Shown here one piece after another: positions 1 to 6,083 of a stretch of 6,083 nt of DNA. The stretch's first letter is position 1, and every line of letters starts with the position of its first letter. The notes under the pieces were generated by a model, which worked only from the letters and a program-made list of their open reading frames with translations, ran no database searches and was not told the origin of the DNA. Source of the stretch: Bacillota bacterium (GTDB lineage Bacteria > Bacillota > Limnochordia > Limnochordales > ZCTH02-B6); contig QGSR01000124.1 of NCBI GenBank assembly GCA_003387805.1, positions 1-6,083 of the forward strand, in the 5' to 3' direction. Both the position numbers and the translations under genes were made by a program.

Positions 1-1
1 C

Positions 2-568
2 CGGGCCGCGGGCGGGCAAAAGGCGGCGGGCGAGGAGCAGCCCGCCGCGGCGGCCAGGCCGGCCGGGGCCGTGGAGGCCGACCCCGCGTGGCGGGAGGCG
101 GTGCAGGCCGACCCCCTCACGGCGCTGCAGGCACGAGCCAGGGAGGCCCACTGGGCGGCCCGCACCGCGACGCTGCGCACCATCGAGCAGCTGCCGCGGG
201 CGTTGGCGGCGGGCGCGACCAGCAAGGGCCGGCTTTTGGCCGAAGCCGAAGGCCGCAAAGGCACGTTCCGGCTGCTGGACTGGGAGGGGCGCTCCGTGCT
301 GGTGGAGGAACGGGGGCGGCGCCGCACGGTGCACCTGGTCCACATGATTCACGCCCTTTCGCCCGATGCGTACGTATGGTATTTGAGCCGCTTCGGACGG
401 ACCAGCCCGCTGGCGGTGGCCATGGCGCTGCTGCCGCTCTTGCAGAAAGGCGTGCCGGACCAGGACGGGCGCCTGCTGGTGTCGAAAAACGGCAGTCGGT
501 TCGTCGTCACGGTGGACGGCGACCGCATCGTCAGCTGTTCGGAGGAGGCGTCCCTGGCGGCGTCCTAG
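2..568 (+). CDS. Hypothetical protein, 5' end cut by the window edge
   Basis: I do not recognise this protein. The frame is open from base 2 to a TAG at 566-568, and nearly all codons before the first usable start (GTG at 71) end in G or C. No Shine-Dalgarno sequence sits at the right distance before that GTG. The gene therefore probably starts outside the window, and the Ala/Gly/Pro-rich first ~23 codons look like a linker. Numbering from the GTG, residues 15-45 are Ala/Arg/Leu-rich and probably helical. Residues 64-90 look like beta strands (GTFRLLDWEG, then SVLVEERGRRRTVHLV), residues 91-125 form a hydrophobic helical stretch (MIHALSPDAYVWYLSRF), and residues 133-156 are again strand-like. 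No membrane segment or catalytic motif is evident. It lies upstream of ctaB on the same strand, but two hairpins intervene, so co-transcription is uncertain. Coding status is fairly secure; function is unknown. Confidence 0.72.
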   Translation, partial: RAAGGQKAAGEEQPAAAARPAGAVEADPAWREAVQADPLTALQARAREAHWAARTATLRTIEQLPRALAAGATSKGRLLAEAEGRKGTFRLLDWEGRSVLVEERGRRRTVHLVHMIHALSPDAYVWYLSRFGRTSPLAVAMALLPLLQKGVPDQDGRLLVSKNGSRFVVTVDGDRIVSCSEEASLAAS

Positions 569-616
569 CCCGAAGGGCCGCCGCCCGGGGCGGCCACCCG
601 CACGTCTAGGCTTGAA

Positions 617-658
617 CGCCGGGGACGGGCACCATGCCCGTCCCGGCGGCAGCATTTT
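617..658 (+). terminator. Hairpin with T-tract before ctaB (terminator or attenuator)
   Basis: Bases 617-631 pair with 635-648 to form a 14-bp GC-rich stem with one bulged G on the left arm and a 3-base loop (CCA). Five bases of GCAGC-A follow, then TTTT at 655-658. The form is close to an intrinsic terminator, though the T-run is short and slightly displaced. It could end the upstream gene's transcript. Because only 25 bases remain between the T-run and the ctaB ATG, with no room for a promoter, it could instead act as a read-through or attenuation point for ctaB-tkt. Confidence 0.5.
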
Positions 659-666
659 GCAGAAGT

Positions 667-675
667 GGAAGTGAT
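667..675 (+). promoter_or_regulatory. Ribosome binding site of ctaB
   Basis: GGAAGTGAT differs from the consensus GGAGGTGAT by one base and ends 8 bases before the ATG at 684. It fixes that ATG as the start, and the protein then begins with a short polar N-terminus before the first conserved segment, as expected for this family. Confidence 0.6.
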
Positions 676-683
676 GTTGTCCC

Positions 684-1574
684 ATGGCTCAGGTCGCAAC
701 CAATCCCACCGTCCGCCGCACCGCCGGCGATTTCCTGGCGCTGACCAAGCCCACCATTATGCTCCTTGTCCTGGTGACCGGCTTTCTCACGTTGTTCGTC
801 ATTCCGGGCGAAATGCCCTCGCCGGGCTTGGTGGTGACCACCGTGCTCGGCACGGCCATGGCGTCGGGCTCGGCCAACGCGCTGAACATGTACTTTGACC
901 GCGACATCGACCAGATCATGAAACGCACCCGCACCCGCCCCATTCCCGCGGGCAAAGTGACGCCCAACGAAGCGCTGATGTTCGGCATCGGGCTGGGCGT
1001 GGCATCGGTGGCGCTGCTGTGGACGACCACCAACGCGCTGGCCGCGGTCATCGCCCTGTCCGGCATTTTGTTCTACGTCTGCGTGTACACGCTGTTCCTC
1101 AAACGCCGGACGCCGCAGAACATCGTCATCGGCGGCGCAGCGGGCTCGGTCGCGCCCCTCATCGCGTGGGCGGCCGTCACGGGCACGGTGGCCCTGCCCG
1201 CGTGGCTGCTGTTCTTGGTCATTTTCCTCTGGACGCCGCCCCACTTCTGGGCGCTGGCGCTGCTGGCCTCGGAGGACTACGCGCGCGCGGGCGTGCCCAT
1301 GTTGCCGGTGGTGCGGGGCCACGACGAAACCCGCAAGCAGATTTTCATTTATACCGCGCTGCTGGTGCCGCTGACCCTGGCCTTTTACCTCATCGATTTC
1401 GCCGGCGTCATTTTCCTGGCGGGCGGCATGGCGGTGACCCTCGTTTTTCTGCAGAAGGCGTGGAAGCTGCTGAAGGACAAATCCCGGGAGTCGGCGCGCG
1501 ACGTGTTCATCTTCTCCATCTTCTACCTGGCGCTGTGGTTCGTGGCTTTGCTTATCGACCGCGTCTTCCTGTGA
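684..1574 (+). CDS. ctaB: Protoheme IX farnesyltransferase (heme O synthase)
   Basis: A UbiA-family membrane prenyltransferase that transfers a farnesyl group from farnesyl diphosphate to the vinyl group of heme B, giving heme O, the cofactor (or heme A precursor) of heme-copper oxidases. The first Asp-rich motif is clear: N68, D72 and D76 in NMYFDRDIDQIMKRT, followed by RTRPIPAGK (83-91). The conserved loop TPQNIVIGGAAGSVAPLIAW spans 143-162 and TPPHFWALAL spans 184-193. Then come DYARAGVPMLPVVRG (198-212) and a short H/T-R-K segment. Eight or nine hydrophobic stretches fit the usual membrane topology, and 296 residues is a normal family length. The start is set by a well-spaced RBS. tkt follows 29 bases downstream. 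No oxidase subunits or ctaA (heme A synthase) appear beside it, unlike Bacillus ctaA-ctaBCDEFG, so whether the final product is heme O or heme A cannot be told here. The family call is secure. Confidence 0.97.
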   Translation: MAQVATNPTVRRTAGDFLALTKPTIMLLVLVTGFLTLFVIPGEMPSPGLVVTTVLGTAMASGSANALNMYFDRDIDQIMKRTRTRPIPAGKVTPNEALMFGIGLGVASVALLWTTTNALAAVIALSGILFYVCVYTLFLKRRTPQNIVIGGAAGSVAPLIAWAAVTGTVALPAWLLFLVIFLWTPPHFWALALLASEDYARAGVPMLPVVRGHDETRKQIFIYTALLVPLTLAFYLIDFAGVIFLAGGMAVTLVFLQKAWKLLKDKSRESARDVFIFSIFYLALWFVALLIDRVFL

Positions 1575-1586
1575 CACAATGACCAC

Positions 1587-1596
1587 GGAAGGAGAT
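1587..1596 (+). promoter_or_regulatory. Ribosome binding site of tkt
   Basis: GGAAGGAGAT contains AAGGAG ending 9 bases before the ATG at 1604. It lies wholly within the 29-base gap after the ctaB stop, which supports translation of tkt from a shared ctaB-tkt message and fixes the start. Confidence 0.7.
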
Positions 1597-1603
1597 CATT
1601 GCC

Positions 1604-3598
<1,995 letters not shown>

Positions 3599-3603
3599 AC
3601 ACA

Positions 3604-3633
3604 CGCGAGGCGGGGCCTTGGCCCCGCCTCGCG
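3604..3633. terminator. Perfect 14-bp inverted repeat between convergent genes
   Basis: Bases 3604-3617 are the exact reverse complement of 3620-3633, with only TT between them. In RNA the tip would open to give a normal loop on a very stable GC stem. It begins 5 bases after the tkt stop, where a terminator belongs, and can act on both strands because the genes converge here. No T-tract follows on either strand, so it is not a textbook intrinsic terminator. It may instead block read-through or protect a 3' end from exonucleases. Confidence 0.6.
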
Positions 3634-3663
3634 CCTTCGGACCTCCCCGCGGCTTCGGCGTCG

Positions 3664-3688
3664 GCCCGCAGGCCCCGTGGCCGCGGGC
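3664..3688 (-). terminator. Second hairpin, directly behind the 68-codon ORF
   Basis: CCCGC (3665-3669) plus GGCC (3671-3674) pair with GGCC (3679-3682) plus GCGGG (3683-3687), leaving an A bulge at 3670 and a CCGT loop. A further G-C pair (3664 with 3688) reaches into the stop codon of the minus-strand ORF. There is no T-run. Its place immediately after the stop suggests a 3' end structure for the minus-strand transcript; in such GC-rich DNA chance pairing is possible. Confidence 0.35.
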
Positions 3689-3894
3689 TAGCGGCTCCGG
3701 AGATAGAAGCGGGCCTGCAGGTCTTCGGTGGGATGGAGCTGCTGCTCCAGCAGCGTCCACAGCTCGAAGTGATGGCGCATTACGTAGTGCGCGAAGTACG
3801 GGGCCAGTTCAAAGTCAACGCACACTTCCCCGGCGTCGCGCAGGGTCTGCGCGAGCCGGGGAAAAATTTTGTTCTCCAGCACGAAATGGTTCAA
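3688..3894 (-). CDS. Small hypothetical protein behind the ychF-like gene
   Basis: I do not recognise this 68-residue protein. It starts with TTG at 3894, preceded by GGGAGG at 3912-3907 with a 12-base spacing, which is slightly long, and ends with TAG at 3690-3688. It begins 33 bases after the ychF-like stop on the same strand, so co-transcription is likely. The composition is protein-like rather than random: no Ile/Pro/Arg excess of the sort seen in shadow frames, and many aromatics (FELAPYFAHYVMRHHFELW at about 28-46). Several acidic residues and a likely helical run at 10-21 and 33-54 add to this. It has no signal peptide, membrane segment or metal-binding cysteine pair (its one Cys is C25). 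The low-GC codons AAA, ATT and TTT near the N-terminus are unusual for this window. It could be a small partner of the NTPase or an unrelated soluble protein. The gene is probable, the function unknown. Confidence 0.6.
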   Translation of the reverse strand: MNHFVLENKIFPRLAQTLRDAGEVCVDFELAPYFAHYVMRHHFELWTLLEQQLHPTEDLQARFYLRSR

Positions 3895-3906
3895 ACGCGT
3901 CCTGCG

Positions 3907-3912
3907 CCTCCC
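3907..3912 (-). promoter_or_regulatory. Probable ribosome binding site of the 68-codon ORF
   Basis: The minus strand reads GGGAGG here, 12 bases before the TTG start at 3894. It is the only purine-rich SD-like string between the two genes and is the main reason for choosing TTG over the in-frame GTG four codons later. Confidence 0.4.
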
Positions 3913-3927
3913 GCCCGCCCCGTTTCG

Positions 3928-5013
3928 TCAAACGTTGAAGCGGAAATGGATGATGTCTCCGTCCTTGACCTCGTAGTCTTTTCCTTCCAGGCGCAGGAGG
4001 CCCTTCTCGCGGACGGCCGCCATGCTGCCTTCGCGCACCAGGTCGTCAAAGTGGACGACTTCCGCGCGGATGAAGCCCCGTTCAATGTCCGAGTGAATGA
4101 CCCGGGCCGCCTCCCGGGCGCCCGTGCCGCGGCGCACCGTCCACGCCCGCACCTCTCGCTCGGCCGCGGTGAAAAACGAGATTAGATCCAGCGCCTCGTA
4201 GGCCGAACGGGCCAGGCGCGCGACGCCCGGCTGCTCCAGCCCCAGATCCTCCAGGAACGCGGCCTGCTCCTCCGGCGGCAGCTCCTCGATCTCCGCCTCG
4301 ATGAGGGCCGCGACCTCCACCATGGGAACGGCCCGCTCCCGGGCCCAGGCGGCCAGCTCCTCGGCGCCGTCAAAAGCCCTCTGCCGGAGCTGCTCTTCGT
4401 CGACGTTGACGGCCAGCACCATGGGCTTGGTGGTAAGGAACGAGTAGCCCCGCAGCAGCGCCGCTTCGTCTTTGGTAAACTCCAGCGCCCGCAAAGGCCG
4501 CCCGGCCTCCAGCTCCGGCTGCAGGCGCTCGAACAGGGCGATTTCCTCGTCGTGGCGCAAACCTTTCTTGCGGGCTTCCCGCAGGCGCTCCAGCCGCGTC
4601 TCCACCAGCGACCAGTCCATCAGCAGCAGCTCTTCATACAGCATCTGCGCGTCGCGCAGGGCGCTGACGTCCCCCAGCACGTGGGGCACGTGGGCCGAGG
4701 AAAAAGCCCGCACCACCAGCACCACGGCGTCGATGTGGCGCAAAGCCTCGGCCAGCTGCTGGGCGCTGACGCCGCCCGGCGCCGCCCCCGTTCCCTGCTG
4801 CTGCAGCTGCAGCGGCGGCAGTTCGGTACACTCCAGCTGCGCGTACACCGTCCGCTGGGGCTTATAAATTTCCGTCAGCTTGTCCACGCGCGCGTCCGGC
4901 ACCGGGGCCACGCCGATGCTCGCCTTGCCCGGCCCGCCCGCCTCGCCTTTCGTTAGCAGGCGCAGCAGCGTGGACTTGCCGGCGGCCGGCAAACCAAGAA
5001 GACCGATTTTCAC
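3928..5013 (-). CDS. Divergent YchF/OLA1-family P-loop NTPase (DUF933/TGS)
   Basis: A 361-residue cytoplasmic P-loop ATPase of the Obg-related YchF family; members bind ribosomes and are linked to stress and redox responses. The N-terminal P-loop is GLPAAGKST (7-15), where typical YchF has GLPNVGKST. PVPDARVDKL (37-46) matches the family motif after switch I. HVPHVLG (108-114) fits the region of the catalytic His (H111 here). A charged helical arm covers about 127-175. N203-V-D-E206 matches the NxxE motif that makes YchF prefer ATP over GTP. EAEIEEL (239-245), FLEDLGLEQPG (253-263) and the C-terminal TGS-like domain (279-361, with RAWTVRRGTG and RLEGKDYEVKDGDIIHFRFNV-like ending) are very family-like. 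What is odd: the NYPFCTIEPN switch I segment is missing, and the DIAGL (G3/Walker B) region is replaced by TELPPLQLQQQGTGAAPGG (63-81). The start is GTG at 5013. This may be a second, specialised paralogue rather than the canonical ychF, so I give no symbol. Confidence 0.9.
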   Translation of the reverse strand: MKIGLLGLPAAGKSTLLRLLTKGEAGGPGKASIGVAPVPDARVDKLTEIYKPQRTVYAQLECTELPPLQLQQQGTGAAPGGVSAQQLAEALRHIDAVVLVVRAFSSAHVPHVLGDVSALRDAQMLYEELLLMDWSLVETRLERLREARKKGLRHDEEIALFERLQPELEAGRPLRALEFTKDEAALLRGYSFLTTKPMVLAVNVDEEQLRQRAFDGAEELAAWARERAVPMVEVAALIEAEIEELPPEEQAAFLEDLGLEQPGVARLARSAYEALDLISFFTAAEREVRAWTVRRGTGAREAARVIHSDIERGFIRAEVVHFDDLVREGSMAAVREKGLLRLEGKDYEVKDGDIIHFRFNV

Positions 5014-5024
5014 CTCGAAAGCGT

Positions 5025-5040
5025 CCTCCTCACCTCCTTT
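5025..5040 (-). promoter_or_regulatory. Two overlapping-range Shine-Dalgarno sequences before the ychF-like gene
   Basis: On the minus strand AAAGGAGGTG (5040-5031) is followed directly by AGGAGG (5030-5025). The nearer site is 11 bases from the GTG start and probably the one used; the longer, better match is 19 bases from it counted from GGAGG, too far for normal initiation. No other in-frame start lies closer, and the protein's P-loop begins at residue 7, so the GTG is right for the family. Confidence 0.6.
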
Positions 5041-5117
5041 GCCGTGAAAGACAAAGGACGTGACATCGTTGTATTCGTCGCCTACCCATGGTTCGGCTCC
5101 GGCGCCGCCGACTCCTG

Positions 5118-5154
5118 CGCCGGGCCCAGCAGGCAGCGCCGGCCAGGCCCGGCG
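5118..5154 (-). terminator. Hairpin 3 bases behind the beta-barrel gene
   Basis: Bases 5118-5126 are the exact reverse complement of 5146-5154, giving a 9-bp all-GC stem with a 19-base loop, starting 3 bases after the minus-strand stop codon. No T-tract follows. It probably marks the end of the beta-barrel transcript, in the same T-less style as the hairpins at 3604-3633 and 3664-3688. Confidence 0.4.
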
Positions 5155-5157
5155 GCC

Positions 5158-5928
5158 TCACCGCGGGCCGGCCGCCAGGGACAGCGACACGCCGAAGCCC
5201 GCCCGCACGTCGGGGCCCTGCACATGCAGCGTCGTCTCAAACCCCCACGTGAGACGGCCGTCCCGCCCGGGGGAATAGTATACGCCCGCCGTAAGGCCGC
5301 TGTACGGCAGGCCGTCCGGGGCCGGCGGCAGCCGGTGGCGCGCGGACACCGCCATGCTCACGTGGTCGTTGGCCACAAATCCCAGGCCCAGCGAAAACGA
5401 CGCCGCCGCCGGCGCGCCGGAACCGGCCGCCATTTCAATCCCCGCGCCGCCCGAAAGCACCACCGGGTCCCGCACCGCGTCGGCCCGCCACGCCAGCCCG
5501 AACACCACGGCCTCGCCGAAGTCCGCATCCAGCGCGAGCCGGTGCCGCACCGGTCCGCAGCCGCCGAGCCGCCATTGTGCGCCCAATCCCGCCCGCAGCG
5601 GCCCGCCTTCCCACCGCCAGCCCGCCGACGGCCCGCCGCGCACGGCCGATCCGTCGGCAGCCGCGGACAGCGACACCGTCCACGCGTCGGTGACGGTGTA
5701 GGACGCCGCGACGGAAAGTCCCGCCCCGTACTCCAGGTGCGTCTGCGTCGTCTGCCCGCCCGATCCGTCCGGCGCCGGCAGCCGGCGCCCGAAAGGGATT
5801 ACCGTCGCCGCCGCCTCAAAGCCCCACTCCCCTGCCCGCGACGGCGCATGCTGCAGCGGTTCCACCGGAGCGGTCCGCCCGGGCGCGGCCGGCATGGCCG
5901 CGAGCGTCAGAACCAGGGTGCCGGCCAA
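5158..5928 (-). CDS. Putative exported beta-barrel (outer-membrane-like) protein
   Basis: I recognise a fold type, not a specific family. After about residue 33 the 256-residue protein is a chain of roughly 12 amphipathic, Gly/Ala/aromatic-rich strands separated by short turns. Examples are EYGAGLSVAASYTV (66-79), AWTVSLSAAADG (82-93), LRAGLGAQWRL (111-121), AVVFGLAWRAD (140-150), SFSLGLGFVANDHVSMAVSA (177-196), LTAGVYYSP (212-220), RLTWGFETTLHV (225-236) and VRAGFGVSLSL (241-251). This resembles small outer-membrane beta-barrels and the Phenol_MetA_deg-type transporter group. The hydrophobic N-terminus (TLVLTLAAMPAAP, 4-16) is a signal-peptide core but lacks a basic n-region at this TTG start. 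In-frame codons upstream encode RGRRCRILL, which would supply one, yet no ATG, GTG or TTG is seen there. The only strong SD-like string (GGAGGTGG, 5979-5972) is about 43 bases upstream. The 5' end is therefore unresolved. The strand pattern is clear, the role unknown. Confidence 0.75.
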   Translation of the reverse strand: MAGTLVLTLAAMPAAPGRTAPVEPLQHAPSRAGEWGFEAAATVIPFGRRLPAPDGSGGQTTQTHLEYGAGLSVAASYTVTDAWTVSLSAAADGSAVRGGPSAGWRWEGGPLRAGLGAQWRLGGCGPVRHRLALDADFGEAVVFGLAWRADAVRDPVVLSGGAGIEMAAGSGAPAAASFSLGLGFVANDHVSMAVSARHRLPPAPDGLPYSGLTAGVYYSPGRDGRLTWGFETTLHVQGPDVRAGFGVSLSLAAGPR

Positions 5929-6083
5929 CAGGATGCGGCAGCGGCGGCCACGCCCGCGCGTCCTGGGCGTCCCACCTCCGCGCCCAACCGGTCCAGCCGC
6001 CGCAGATCCCGGGCCGCCCCCGCCCGGGCCAGCCGCCGCGCGGCCGCGGCCCCCCCCGCCCGCCCCGCCCCCGGCCCCGGCAC
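5907..6083 (-). CDS. Possible 3' end of an upstream gene (partial)
   Basis: On the minus strand a frame is open from the window edge to a TGA at 5909-5907, 58 codons. From 6083 to about 5980 almost every codon ends in G or C, and the middle encodes an Arg/Leu-rich helical string (RRLARAGAARDLRRLDRLGAEVG) typical of a real helix in a GC-rich genome. The last ~20 residues (Ala-rich, then SCWPAPWF) are less convincing. If real, it overlaps the beta-barrel ORF by 22 bases in another frame. It could also be a chance open frame, or the true upstream part of the beta-barrel region displaced by a frameshift. The first codon in the window is GTG, but nothing before it is visible, so a start cannot be claimed. 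Confidence 0.35.
   Translation of the reverse strand: MPGPGAGRAGGAAAARRLARAGAARDLRRLDRLGAEVGRPGRAGVAAAAASCWPAPWF
6040..6083. repeat. C-rich low-complexity tract with an 8-C run
   Basis: The right edge is almost pure G and C on the plus strand, with eight consecutive C at 6050-6057 and several CCCC/CCCCC groups after it. Such tracts are prone to sequencing and assembly errors and, in cells, to slippage. Confidence 0.6.

Larger units (their letters stand above)
569..683 (+). other. Spacer upstream of ctaB with two hairpins
   Basis: This 115-base spacer holds a short hairpin (576-582 pairing with 589-595, 7 bp, 6-base loop) and a long one (617-648, listed separately). A TTGAAC box at 612-617 resembles a -35 element, but no -10 element lies at a normal distance. 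I cannot name a promoter for ctaB here. Confidence 0.4.
5014..5157 (-). other. Spacer between the beta-barrel and ychF-like genes
   Basis: This 144-base gap contains the hairpin at 5118-5154 near the beta-barrel stop, then a less GC-rich stretch (about 5041-5090) where a promoter for the ychF-like gene would be expected. The best -10-like string on the minus strand is TACAAC (5073-5068), but nothing close to TTGACA lies 16-18 bases upstream, so a promoter is only suspected. Confidence 0.3.

Noticed and set aside
634..741. Short plus-strand ORF (ATG at 634) overlapping the ctaB start, as a leader peptide
   Set aside because: Its ATG is in the loop and arm of the hairpin, there is no SD before it, and its codons show no regulatory pattern.
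606..1586. 326-codon open frame on the minus strand across ctaB
   Set aside because: Antisense to a certain heme O synthase; its product is Arg/Gln/His-rich with no domain, a typical shadow of GC-rich coding DNA.
5068..5103. Sigma-A promoter for the ychF-like gene (TACAAC as -10)
   Set aside because: No acceptable -35 box lies 16-18 bases upstream; kept only as a suspicion in the spacer entry.
5354..5701. 115-codon plus-strand frame antisense to the beta-barrel gene
   Set aside because: Ser/Pro/Ala-rich shadow; the minus-strand frame shows the regular strand pattern expected of a real protein.

Overview
The window is very GC-rich, with G or C at nearly every third codon position. It carries strong Firmicutes-style ribosome binding sites, including a long match to the 16S tail ahead of the YchF-like gene. 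It also holds a gene that looks like an exported or outer-membrane beta-barrel protein. High GC, Bacillota-like translation signals and a probable outer-membrane protein together would fit a diderm, GC-rich Bacillota lineage such as Limnochordia. That assignment is inference; no rRNA or other taxonomic marker is present.

Left half, plus strand: the window opens inside an unrecognised gene (to 568). A 115-base spacer follows, with two hairpins, the second trailed by TTTT. Next come ctaB (684-1574, heme O synthase) and tkt (1604-3598, transketolase). Only 29 bases separate ctaB and tkt, so they are probably co-transcribed. This joins a respiratory-cofactor step (heme B to heme O for a heme-copper oxidase) to central carbon metabolism (pentose phosphate pathway). 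No oxidase subunit or ctaA is visible.

Right half, minus strand: reading leftwards from the right edge, there is a possible gene tail (5907-6083), a putative beta-barrel protein (5158-5928), a YchF/OLA1-family P-loop NTPase (3928-5013) and a 68-codon ORF of unknown function (3688-3894) just behind it. The two gene groups converge on 3599-3687, which contains a perfect 14-bp inverted repeat and a second, weaker hairpin.

Most of the window is ordinary housekeeping. The most unusual items are the YchF-like protein, whose switch I and DxAG (G3) motifs are not recognisable although its P-loop, NxxE motif and TGS domain are kept; the small unknown ORF coupled to it; and the unresolved 5' end of the beta-barrel gene. 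I see no mobile element, CRISPR array, tRNA, rRNA or convincing defence system.
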